Shown piece by piece: positions 1 to 5,773 of a DNA stretch of 8,902 bases. The position numbers and the translations under genes are program-made. The DNA lies in NCBI GenBank assembly GCA_002348045.1, contig DDYO01000161.1, positions 1 to 8,902 on the forward strand. The letters are read 5' to 3'. The notes beneath the pieces were generated by a model, which saw only the letters and a list, made by a program, of their open reading frames with translations, ran no database searches and was not told the origin of the DNA. Position 1 is the first letter of the stretch. Each line of letters begins with the position of its first letter. This DNA is from Anaerolineales bacterium UBA2232 (GTDB lineage Bacteria; Chloroflexota; Anaerolineae; UBA2200).

Positions 1-1
1 C

Positions 2-493
2 ATCATGACCTCGAACCTGGGCACCAAGTACACGCAGAAGGGTGGAAGTGGTCTCGGGTTCCGGACAGCGGATGATGCCCCGGAAGACAGCAAGATGCAG
101 CAGGACATCGAGGCAGCCTTGAAACAAGCGTTTCGCCCCGAGTTCCTCAACCGCATCGATGAGGTCATCGTCTTCCATCGGCTGAGCAGGGAAGACATGA
201 AGCGTATCGTTGCTCTGCAGTTGAACAAGATCTGCCTGCGCATGACAGACCAGTGCATAGCTGTTCAGGTCAGCGATGAGGCCCAAAACTGGCTGGCGGA
301 AAAAGGCTATGATCCCGTGTTTGGGGCGAGACCGCTGCGCCGCACCTTGCAACGCCTGGTAGAGAATGAGCTGTCCAAGATGCTCATGCGCGGCGACATT
401 CGCGCTGGCGACCATCTGCAGATCGACATCAAGGACGATGGATTGGTTTTCCACAAGCTCAACAGCGCCCAGCCGGCCACCGTGCCTGCATAG
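2..493 (+). CDS. clpC: ATP-dependent Clp protease ATP-binding subunit ClpC, C-terminal part (5' truncated by window edge)
   Basis: This is the last 163 codons of an Hsp100/Clp AAA+ unfoldase, which feeds substrates to the ClpP protease or remodels proteins in the cytoplasm. The visible part is the second AAA module. It opens with the sensor-1 strand (IMTSNLG), then a variable loop, the arginine-finger segment FRPEFLNRIDEVIVF, and the D2 small domain with the sensor-2 motif GARPLRR. The GF-plus-acidic stretch after TSNLG and the short C-terminus ending soon after a DGLVF segment resemble ClpC. ClpB usually lacks that insertion, so ClpC is preferred, although the N-domain and M-domain that would settle it lie outside the window. 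The reading frame is open to the window edge, so the true start is upstream. The TAG stop (491-493) sits inside the left arm of a large hairpin. The next gene is convergent. Confidence 0.93.
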   Translation: MMTSNLGTKYTQKGGSGLGFRTADDAPEDSKMQQDIEAALKQAFRPEFLNRIDEVIVFHRLSREDMKRIVALQLNKICLRMTDQCIAVQVSDEAQNWLAEKGYDPVFGARPLRRTLQRLVENELSKMLMRGDIRAGDHLQIDIKDDGLVFHKLNSAQPATVPA

Positions 494-539
494 CAGCACA
501 TAGCCCCTGGCAGACTTGCCAGGGGCTATGTGCTGCTAT
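490..539. terminator. Perfect 23-bp hairpin between convergent clpC and pfkB-type genes, probable bidirectional terminator
   Basis: Bases 490-512 are exactly reverse-complementary to 517-539, with the 4-nt loop GACT at 513-516. The core is GC-rich (AGCCCCTGGCA). The structure is symmetric and lies between two genes that converge on it, so it can fold in both transcripts. No T-tract follows on either strand, so it is not a textbook intrinsic terminator. It could work as a U-tract-less terminator, as a 3'-end stabilising stem, or be a dispersed palindromic repeat. The left arm includes the clpC stop codon TAG (491-493). Confidence 0.75.
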
Positions 540-560
540 CAAGAACGAACAACGATCTTG

Positions 561-1487
561 TCAGGCTACGAGCTGATCGTAAAGCCTTTCCAAGCTCAGA
601 TCCGGGCAGACTGTCTCCCGGCACTTGAGGGTCAATGTAGCTGCTGACACACCCAGTCGCATCGTCTCATCCAACGGCAGGTGATTCACCAGGCCGTACA
701 CCACTGCTGCGGTCAGAGAGTCACCAGCTCCCGTGTAGTCAACGACCTCGCAACGAATTGCCGGGACGTAGCCTCTTTCCACTGCCGATGCATAACAGAC
801 ACCCTCTTCAGCGAGAGAAATCAGCGCCACACCAACACCCGCTATCACCAGCTCCTGAACGGCTGACATGGCGTCCTCACGCCCACGGATGGGACGCCGG
901 CACAGAACCACTGCCTCAGCAAGGTCCGGTTTGATGAGGGCAATCTCCGGCAAGTGTGCTCTGATTCGCGGTGCCAGAACGGCGGAAGTAGGGTCCACCG
1001 CGATGCGCACCCCGAACTCCTGGGCGATTCGAATCACCGTCGCCAGGGTCGCCGGCGACAGGTTAGCGTCCAGAACCACCATCGCCGCTGTCTTGAAGAG
1101 GGCACGGTTTTTCCGAAGATAGGCTGGTGTGACGAGGTCAATAACGCCCATATCATCCACGGCGGCAACCTTGGCACCTGTCTGGTCCAGTACCGCAGCA
1201 TAGCTCGCCGACCGATATTCGGGGCTAACTATGACCCGGCTGACATCCACGCCAGCCGCGGCCGTGCGCTCCAGGATCTGCGTTCCGAACACATCATCGC
1301 CCACCGCGGACAATAGGATGCTTGGCTGTCCCAGCCGCGCCAGGTTCTCAGCAACGTTGCGAGCCACCCCTCCGTAGCTCACGGTGACCATTCCTGGAAC
1401 AGAGGTTCCCCGCTGGATCTCTCGCTTGGCGTGGCCCTTGAGGTCCATGCTTGCGGCCCCAATCACCAGGATATTGTCAGCAGCCAT
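561..1487 (-). CDS. PfkB-family carbohydrate kinase, probably pseudouridine kinase-like
   Basis: This 308-aa sugar/nucleoside kinase has the ribokinase fold and would phosphorylate a hydroxymethyl group with ATP in the cytoplasm. PfkB signature 1 is at residues 39-53 (GGVARNVAENLARLG). Signature 2 is at 250-260 (DYTGAGDSLTA), with Asp256 as the expected catalytic base and GAGD forming the anion hole. Asp15 (ASMD) is in the usual substrate-binding position. From memory, several stretches resemble E. coli PsuK (YeiC): LLSAVG near 58, DDMG at 111-114 followed by TPAYL, KPD near 187, and PDLS near 295. Pseudouridine is therefore a likely substrate, but ribose, fructose or another nucleoside cannot be excluded. 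No psuG glycosidase partner is visible nearby. The ATG at 1487 has an AGGAG 9 nt upstream. The gene follows the small membrane protein gene by 54 bp and probably shares its transcript. Confidence 0.88.
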   Translation of the reverse strand: MAADNILVIGAASMDLKGHAKREIQRGTSVPGMVTVSYGGVARNVAENLARLGQPSILLSAVGDDVFGTQILERTAAAGVDVSRVIVSPEYRSASYAAVLDQTGAKVAAVDDMGVIDLVTPAYLRKNRALFKTAAMVVLDANLSPATLATVIRIAQEFGVRIAVDPTSAVLAPRIRAHLPEIALIKPDLAEAVVLCRRPIRGREDAMSAVQELVIAGVGVALISLAEEGVCYASAVERGYVPAIRCEVVDYTGAGDSLTAAVVYGLVNHLPLDETMRLGVSAATLTLKCRETVCPDLSLERLYDQLVA

Positions 1488-1496
1488 TTCACCGTT

Positions 1497-1501
1497 CTCC
1501 T
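1497..1501 (-). promoter_or_regulatory. Ribosome binding site of the PfkB-family kinase
   Basis: The minus strand reads AGGAG here, 9 nt before the ATG at 1487-1485. It supports that start and suggests independent translation initiation despite the short gap to the upstream gene. Confidence 0.6.
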
Positions 1502-1541
1502 AGCGGTTTCGCAGGTGCTCGGGCATTAGGAACAAACTGCG

Positions 1542-1907
1542 TTATCCACCCGTGACCGCACGAATGGCGGCGCCCACCAGGGTTTGGCTACCCATGCCGT
1601 AAGTGAACACCATGGCGAACTGCACCAACTCTTCCTTTTGCCCGTTGAGTTTGCTGGCATCGACGGCGCCAGGCAGGAGAACAAAACCAGCCACTATGGC
1701 AAAGGCAAGGGTCATGACGTCGGGTCGCCACATCATCTTCGTCTGGTATGCTCCCATAAAACTGCTGGCGATATTGCCCAGCGTCAGAGTCAGGTACAGG
1801 GCCAGCTGCCGACCGAGGGTCAGGCGGGCGCTTTGCTCCGCCACTCTGGCTTCGTACTCATCACGGGTGTTCCGGAAACCAAGCGGATTAAAGAACCAGC
1901 GCTCCAT
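1542..1907 (-). CDS. Small hydrophobic membrane protein of unknown function
   Basis: I do not recognise this 121-aa protein. A polar, charged N-terminus of about 30 residues (MERWFFNPLGFRNTRDEYEA) is followed by three hydrophobic stretches near residues 33-52, 63-81 and 93-113. The last two are linked by a polar loop (SKLNGQKEE). This predicts a small integral membrane protein with a cytoplasmic head and two or three helices, and there is no signal peptide. No catalytic motif is visible. The ATG at 1907 is preceded by GGAGGAGG 10 nt upstream and by a closer AGG at 5 nt, so the start is credible. It lies 90 bp downstream of the uvrC stop and 54 bp before the PfkB-family kinase, with which it is probably co-transcribed. 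A transport or anchoring role for the kinase pathway is speculation. Confidence 0.7.
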   Translation of the reverse strand: MERWFFNPLGFRNTRDEYEARVAEQSARLTLGRQLALYLTLTLGNIASSFMGAYQTKMMWRPDVMTLAFAIVAGFVLLPGAVDASKLNGQKEELVQFAMVFTYGMGSQTLVGAAIRAVTGG

Positions 1908-1949
1908 CGGTACCTAGCCTCCTCCATGCTGCGCTCCGCATCGGAATAT

Positions 1950-1986
1950 GCGACAGCGCCAGTATAGCGCAGGAGTCCGCTGTCGC
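1950..1986. repeat. 9-bp inverted repeat flanking a candidate -10 box
   Basis: GCGACAGCG at 1950-1958 is the exact reverse complement of CGCTGTCGC at 1978-1986, with 19 nt between them. The candidate leftward -10 box lies in the spacer and the candidate -35 overlaps the right arm. It could be an operator for the downstream gene pair, a weak terminator stem just after uvrC, or coincidence. Confidence 0.45.
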
Positions 1987-1989
1987 CAA
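1961..1989 (-). promoter_or_regulatory. Candidate sigma-70-type promoter for the small membrane protein and PfkB kinase genes
   Basis: On the minus strand TTGGCG (1989-1984) is followed after 17 nt by TATACT (1966-1961). The -35 matches 4 of 6 consensus positions and the -10 matches 5 of 6. The site begins only 8 bp after the uvrC stop codon and would start transcription about 50 nt before the ATG at 1907. If it is not active, the two genes would have to be read through from uvrC. Confidence 0.45.
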
Positions 1990-1997
1990 TCTACCAG

Positions 1998-3851
1998 TCA
2001 CACTGCTTCTTTCAATTTCGCCGCCGCACCGCGATTCATTCCTTCTACAGTCATCAACTCCTCCACCGAGGCCTCCCTAATGGCAGCTACGGAGCCAAAG
2101 CGCTTCAGAAGCGCCTGACGGCGTTTGGGACCAATGCCGGGTACATCGTCTAGGACAGACTTGAGGCCTGTACGCGCTCTGAGGCGCCGATGATAGCCAA
2201 TGGCGAAACGGTGCGCCTCGTCGCGGATGCGCTCCAGCAAATAGAGCCCCTCCGCATCATGCGGTATGAACACCGGCTTGGAACGGCCTGGAACGAACAC
2301 CTCCTCACGCTGCTTGGCCAGGCCGATCGTGGGAATATGGCCGACTCCCATCTCCTCCATCACATGCCGCGCGGCATTGAGCTGGCCCTTGCCGCCATCA
2401 ACCACGAGCAGGTCCGGAAGAATCTGCCAGATGTTCTCACCCCTGGGTTCCAGGGTGCCCGACTCCGCATCCTCGGTTCGCACGACTCGCCGGAAACGTC
2501 GGCGCAGAACCTCCTGCAACATGGCATAGTCATCAGCACCATCCACTGTCTTGATCTGGAAGCGGCGATAGTCGCTCTTCCGAGCCACCCCCTTCACAAA
2601 TACGACCATGCTACCCGTAGCAGACCGGCCTTGGATATTCGAGATGTCATAGCATTCGATACGTGTGGGTGCCTGGGGTAGGTTCAGGTACTGCTGCAGA
2701 TCTTCCAGGGCGCTGACCTGGCGAGCTTCATCGGCCTGCCACTGGGCTCGAAGATGATTGAGGGTCTCGGTAGCATTCTCGGTAGCCATCTTGATCAGCT
2801 CGCGGCCGGGGCCCCGCTGCGGCACCCGCACGGCCACCTTCGTCCCACGCTTTGTCCTCAGCCATTGCTCGATAACTAGTGACTCGTCAATATCATGCTG
2901 CAACAGAATGGTTGGGGGTACTTCGGCCGCTTCATCATAGAACTGCTTAACGAAGGAGCCCATGATCTCTTGGGGGTCTTCATCTTGAGTTCCGGTCAAT
3001 ACAAAGTACTCTCGGCCCACTAGCTTGCCCTGACGGATAAAGAACGTTTGCACACAAGCCTGCCCATCCTCCCGGGCAAATGCAATTACATCCTGGTCGG
3101 CTTTGCTCGTAGAAACGACCTTCTGACGCTGAATGACGGTCTCCAGGGCCTGCACCTGATCACGAATCACGGCGGCGCGCTCAAAATCCAGCGCGCCGGC
3201 CGCTTGTGTCATTTTTCCTCTCAGGTCAGCGACTATCCGTTCTTGCTTGCCTTCCAAGAAGAGGATGATTTGCTCGATCAGACTTCGGTACTCTTCCCTG
3301 GTTACGGCTCCGATGCATGGGCCGACGCAGCGGCCGATATGATAGTAGAGGCACGCACGCCTGTCCTTTCCCGTGACCTCACGCTTGCACGTGAGGTATG
3401 GGAACAGCTTGCGTAAAAGCTCCATGGTCTGATGGACAGCTTTGGAGGAAGTGTACGGTCCAAAGTATCGCGCCCCATCCTCCTGCATGCGCCGCACGTT
3501 GTAGATGCGAGGGAACTCTTCCTGAAGACTAATCTTGATGTATGGGTAACGCTTGTCGTCTTTCAGACGGACATTGTACTGGGGTCGATACTTCTTGATC
3601 AGGTTGCACTCAAGGATCAGAGCTTCCAGCTCCGAAGCCGTAACGATAAAATCCAGATCGGCCACATGCTCGACCATACGTTGAACCTTGGGCGGCTGGC
3701 TAACCGCGGAATGAAAATAGGAGCGCACGCGGTTGCGGAGGTTGATGGCTTTGCCAACGTAGATCACGCGCCCACTGGCATCTCGCATGTAGTAGACCCC
3801 GGGCTTGGCCGGCAGGCTGGTCAGTCGGTCGGCAAAAGGCGTAGGCTCCAT
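1998..3851 (-). CDS. uvrC: UvrABC system protein C (excinuclease ABC subunit C)
   Basis: UvrC is the dual-incision nuclease of nucleotide excision repair. It is recruited by UvrB at a lesion and cuts 3' and then 5' of the damage. All expected parts are present in this 617-aa protein: an N-terminal GIY-YIG nuclease (GVYY at 18-21, YVGKA at 31-35, Glu76 at the catalytic position), the iron-sulfur cysteines 155, 167, 175 and 179, a UVR motif that contacts UvrB (about 214-237), an RNase H-like domain with Asp402, Asp485 (VVDGGKGQ) and His547 (DEAHRFA), and a C-terminal double helix-hairpin-helix (about 565-617). The frame stays open 23 codons further, into the upstream gene. However, GGGG sits 5 nt before the ATG at 3851 and 2 nt before the adjacent ATG at 3854, so one of these two is preferred. 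It lies 16 bp after the DUF4126 gene and is probably transcribed with it. Confidence 0.97.
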   Translation of the reverse strand: MEPTPFADRLTSLPAKPGVYYMRDASGRVIYVGKAINLRNRVRSYFHSAVSQPPKVQRMVEHVADLDFIVTASELEALILECNLIKKYRPQYNVRLKDDKRYPYIKISLQEEFPRIYNVRRMQEDGARYFGPYTSSKAVHQTMELLRKLFPYLTCKREVTGKDRRACLYYHIGRCVGPCIGAVTREEYRSLIEQIILFLEGKQERIVADLRGKMTQAAGALDFERAAVIRDQVQALETVIQRQKVVSTSKADQDVIAFAREDGQACVQTFFIRQGKLVGREYFVLTGTQDEDPQEIMGSFVKQFYDEAAEVPPTILLQHDIDESLVIEQWLRTKRGTKVAVRVPQRGPGRELIKMATENATETLNHLRAQWQADEARQVSALEDLQQYLNLPQAPTRIECYDISNIQGRSATGSMVVFVKGVARKSDYRRFQIKTVDGADDYAMLQEVLRRRFRRVVRTEDAESGTLEPRGENIWQILPDLLVVDGGKGQLNAARHVMEEMGVGHIPTIGLAKQREEVFVPGRSKPVFIPHDAEGLYLLERIRDEAHRFAIGYHRRLRARTGLKSVLDDVPGIGPKRRQALLKRFGSVAAIREASVEELMTVEGMNRGAAAKLKEAV

Positions 3852-3867
3852 CATGACCCCTGGAGCT

Positions 3868-4434
3868 TTAGGCCTCTGTCCGAGACGGATGAACAACGCG
3901 CCAGAACAACCCGGCACCAACAGCGATCAAGATTAAAGCCAGAACGGGAACCAATAGTGACAGCAGGGTCGTAATTGCGGCTACGATGTCTTCGAGGGTG
4001 CTCACAATTGGATTACCCACTCCCGCCGTCATGGCCGTAATGGCTGGGCGGGCGGCGGCCTTTGCCGAGTGCACAACGCCAGAGATGAGAAGTCCGCACG
4101 CCAACGCCAGGACGGGGTGGAGATCCGCGATGACGTTGCTGCTTGCAGCAAAAAGGATAGCCCCTGCAACAGGCCGTACGAAGGATTGGACCAGGTCATT
4201 CGCCGTGTCTACCGCCGGGATCTTGTCAACCAGACCCTCAACCAAGGTCAGGATGAGCAGCAATCCAATGATCCAACCACTCGTTAACGCATCATATGGG
4301 GCGTTCAGATGGATCAGGGAGGTAAACCGGGCAGCCAGTGCAACGATCAAGAAGGTAAGGTAGGCATTGAGCCCTGCTGAAGCAGAAAACCCAAAGCTGC
4401 TCGCAATACCAGTTAGTGCCTCAACCACACCCAT
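3868..4434 (-). CDS. DUF4126 family membrane protein
   Basis: This 188-aa integral membrane protein matches the DUF4126 pattern as I remember it: an N-terminal SAGLNAYL segment, a hydrophobic hairpin, an E-x3-DKIPAVD motif between helices, and FVRPVAGA at the start of the next helix. About five or six hydrophobic segments are visible, followed by a short basic tail (VVHPSRTEA). No enzymatic residues are evident and the family function is unknown. Two ATGs compete. The one at 4446 has no Shine-Dalgarno, while the one at 4434 has GGAG exactly 6 nt upstream, so 4434 is chosen; the longer form would be 192 aa. It is the first gene after a strong-looking promoter, and uvrC follows after 16 bp. Co-transcription with uvrC does not prove a repair function. 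Confidence 0.85.
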   Translation of the reverse strand: MGVVEALTGIASSFGFSASAGLNAYLTFLIVALAARFTSLIHLNAPYDALTSGWIIGLLLILTLVEGLVDKIPAVDTANDLVQSFVRPVAGAILFAASSNVIADLHPVLALACGLLISGVVHSAKAAARPAITAMTAGVGNPIVSTLEDIVAAITTLLSLLVPVLALILIAVGAGLFWRVVHPSRTEA

Positions 4435-4440
4435 CGTCAA

Positions 4441-4444
4441 CTCC
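4441..4444 (-). promoter_or_regulatory. Ribosome binding site deciding the DUF4126 gene start
   Basis: The minus strand reads GGAG here, 6 nt before the ATG at 4434-4432. It lies inside the codons that would belong to the longer form starting at 4446, which favours the shorter form. Confidence 0.6.
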
Positions 4445-4467
4445 ATCAGAAGATCGTATTACGTCTA

Positions 4468-4496
4468 ATTATACCACTTCTGAACATGGCTCGCAA
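4468..4496 (-). promoter_or_regulatory. Promoter for the DUF4126-uvrC transcript
   Basis: On the minus strand TTGCGA (4496-4491) and a perfect TATAAT (4473-4468) are separated by 17 nt. The -10 is preceded by TGG, giving the extended form TGnTATAAT. Transcription would start near 4461, leaving a leader of about 27 nt before the ATG at 4434. A 7-bp inverted repeat (TCAGAAG at 4446-4452, CTTCTGA at 4477-4483) brackets the -10. I see no recognisable LexA box. Confidence 0.7.
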
Positions 4497-4548
4497 TGAC
4501 CAACTGGCCTATCCTGCAAGTCCCAGCTATCCAAGTCCTGGCCTTTTG

Positions 4549-4557
4549 TGCTATAAT
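4549..4557 (+). promoter_or_regulatory. Extended -10 promoter for the rightward six-gene unit
   Basis: TGCTATAAT is a perfect extended -10 element. I find no -35-like hexamer 16-18 nt upstream, which extended -10 promoters can tolerate. The predicted start near 4564 gives a leader of about 40 nt ahead of the GTG at 4605. The site lies 75 bp from the leftward promoter, so the two may influence each other. Confidence 0.65.
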
Positions 4558-4591
4558 CCCGATGCTCCAGCCTACTCCCATCATTCTTCTC

Positions 4592-4598
4592 AGAAAGG
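4592..4598 (+). promoter_or_regulatory. Ribosome binding site supporting a GTG start of the M50 protease gene
   Basis: AGAAAGG ends 6 nt before the GTG at 4605. It is a moderate Shine-Dalgarno at ideal spacing, and no in-frame ATG lies nearby, so GTG is accepted. Confidence 0.55.
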
Positions 4599-4604
4599 TT
4601 CGTC

Positions 4605-5246
4605 GTGAATCTCCTGCTCGCCAGTGCACTGGGCCTTCTTTTGGCCATAGACGTACATGAATGCTTTCACGCGTGGGTCGCTGACCAGCTTGGTGACCCT
4701 ACGGCGCGCTATATGGGTCGTGTATCGCTGAATCCCCTGGTCCACCTTGATCCCATGGGCACTATGATGATGGTCATGAGTGCGATTGCTGGCCGTGGCA
4801 TCGGCTGGGGGAAACCTGTCCCGGTCAACCCGCGCAATCTGCGGTACGGTCCGCGCGTGGGGATGGGCCTGGTCTCTTTCGCCGGCCCGTTCGCCAACCT
4901 ATTCACCGCAGCCGTGGTTGCCCTGCCAGTCCGTTTGTCACTGAACTTGCCCGGCACCGTGGACTTGCTGCTCCTTCAAGTTGCCTACATTAACATTGGG
5001 CTAGCCATCTTCAACCTCATACCCCTCCCCCCCCTGGATGGTTACGGTGTCGTGCAGGGCATACTGGCCAGCGTTCGGGGCGCGTGGAGTTATCGCCTTT
5101 CGCAACGGCTGCTGATCCTTGAGAGCCAGGGGCCATTCCTTCTGCTCATCCTCATCCTGGCCGATCAGACGTTGCGATTGGGCCTTCTGGCGCGCTGGAT
5201 GAATCCTCTGACTGGCTTCTTCTTTAGGCTAATCTTGGGTATCTAG
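4605..5246 (+). CDS. Site-2 protease family (M50) membrane zinc metalloprotease
   Basis: This 213-aa intramembrane metalloprotease is of the short S2P type without PDZ or CBS domains. Helix 1 carries the zinc motif HECFH (residues 18-22, HExxH with Glu19 as catalytic base). Conserved family blocks follow: GDPTARYMGRVSLNPL-HLDPMGT (29-53), GKPVPVNP-NLR (69-80) and VSFAGPFANL (90-99). A later helix carries NLIPLPPLDG (137-146), where Asp145 is the third zinc ligand. Five or six hydrophobic segments are visible. Such enzymes cleave transmembrane segments, often of anti-sigma factors or other regulators, but no substrate is encoded in the window. The start is GTG with a Shine-Dalgarno at 4592-4598. 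It is the first gene of the rightward unit, and the HD-domain gene follows 2 bp after its stop. A run of eight C lies within the codons of the PPLDG motif. Confidence 0.93.
   Translation: MNLLLASALGLLLAIDVHECFHAWVADQLGDPTARYMGRVSLNPLVHLDPMGTMMMVMSAIAGRGIGWGKPVPVNPRNLRYGPRVGMGLVSFAGPFANLFTAAVVALPVRLSLNLPGTVDLLLLQVAYINIGLAIFNLIPLPPLDGYGVVQGILASVRGAWSYRLSQRLLILESQGPFLLLILILADQTLRLGLLARWMNPLTGFFFRLILGI
5027..5034 (+). repeat. Run of eight C within the M50 active-site codons
   Basis: Eight consecutive C bases encode part of LPPLDG. A slip of one base here would remove the third zinc ligand and the rest of the protein. The window shows the in-frame form. Confidence 0.9.
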
Positions 5247-5248
5247 CC

Positions 5249-5755
5249 TTGCGTCCTGCTTATCGCCTTCGCCAGTTCCTGGCAGCTCTGGAACCCAGCA
5301 AAGAAGCCGCGGTCTCTGAGGACCTGCAGGCGTACCTGGACTCTCGGCAAGAGGAGTTGTTCCAGCGCATGGCCCATAGCGAGCGGCGGCATGCCCTGGC
5401 GGTGTTAAATCACTGTCGCAGTCACGGGCGTGTTCCACTGGAACTCGCACAAGCAGCGCTCTTGCACGATATCGGCAAGACACAAGCACCGATAGCCCTC
5501 TGGCAGCGTGTGGCCCTGGTGGTCCTGCGTCCTCTTTCTCCGGGGCTGCTGTACCGCCTTGCTCAGAGACAGGGGGGCCTGCATGTTCTCCTCTGTCACG
5601 CCCAGATTGGGGCAAAGATGGCAGAGACCGTTGGCCTGCACCCAGTGGCCTGCACATTGATTCGCGAGCATCACGCGCGGCCGGAAAGCGCTGTCTTGAG
5701 TGCCGAGGAGCGGACGTTGCTCGCCGCACTACAAGCCGCCGACGAAAGCAACTAG
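5249..5755 (+). CDS. HD-domain protein, putative metal-dependent phosphohydrolase
   Basis: This 168-aa protein is a compact HD-superfamily domain with a short N-terminal helical extension (about residues 1-40). The expected metal ligands are His48 (ERRHAL), His73-Asp74 (LLHDIGK), His117 (CHAQIGAKMA), His141 or His142 (REHH) and Asp165 (QAADE). Members hydrolyse phosphate esters of nucleotides or signalling nucleotides, but the substrate cannot be read from the sequence. It lacks the GYP motif of HD-GYP cyclic-di-GMP phosphodiesterases and the synthetase half of RelA/SpoT. The start is taken as TTG at 5249, only 2 bp after the protease stop. No strong Shine-Dalgarno precedes it, which suggests translational coupling. 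The next internal ATG (codon 41) would remove the N-terminal extension but keep His48. The kinship with family-typical RQFLAAL N-termini favours the TTG. Confidence 0.85.
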   Translation: MRPAYRLRQFLAALEPSKEAAVSEDLQAYLDSRQEELFQRMAHSERRHALAVLNHCRSHGRVPLELAQAALLHDIGKTQAPIALWQRVALVVLRPLSPGLLYRLAQRQGGLHVLLCHAQIGAKMAETVGLHPVACTLIREHHARPESAVLSAEERTLLAALQAADESN

Positions 5756-5762
5756 GTATTTC

Positions 5763-5768
5763 AAGGAG
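5763..5768 (+). promoter_or_regulatory. Ribosome binding site of the TyrA-like gene
   Basis: AAGGAG ends 5 nt before the ATG at 5774. It is the strongest Shine-Dalgarno seen in the rightward unit and fixes the start of this gene. Confidence 0.75.
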
Positions 5769-5773
5769 ACGAG

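Larger units (their letters stand above)
4435..4604. other. Divergent intergenic region
   Basis: This 170-bp region separates the leftward DUF4126-uvrC pair from the rightward protease-to-mutase unit. It holds the two opposed extended -10 promoters described separately and two ribosome binding sites. Between the promoters (about 4497-4548) I see no further repeat, small reading frame or RNA structure that I can support. Confidence 0.8.

Noticed and set aside
2190..2681. 163-codon open frame on the plus strand within uvrC
   Set aside because: It is antisense to a strongly conserved uvrC region, has no recognisable domain and no ribosome binding site; it is a shadow of the GC-rich codon pattern.
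3852..3920. Upstream extension of uvrC by 23 codons
   Set aside because: It overlaps the end of the DUF4126 gene, has no ribosome binding site at 3920, and family length and numbering (Glu76, iron-sulfur Cys) fit the start at 3851.
3432..3974. 180-codon open frame on the plus strand across the uvrC/DUF4126 junction
   Set aside because: It crosses two well-supported opposite-strand genes and shows no domain or initiation signal.
4435..4446. ATG at 4446 as the DUF4126 gene start
   Set aside because: No Shine-Dalgarno upstream of it, whereas GGAG sits 6 nt before the ATG at 4434. The four extra residues add no conserved sequence.
4446..4483. 7-bp inverted repeat as a LexA or other SOS operator ahead of uvrC
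   Set aside because: The arms (TCAGAAG/CTTCTGA, 24 nt apart) do not resemble known LexA boxes, and a 7-bp match in this length could be chance, so no repressor is named.
5229..5729. 166-codon open frame on the minus strand opposite the HD gene
   Set aside because: Low-complexity Arg/Pro/Gly-rich translation, antisense to a clear HD domain with all metal ligands.
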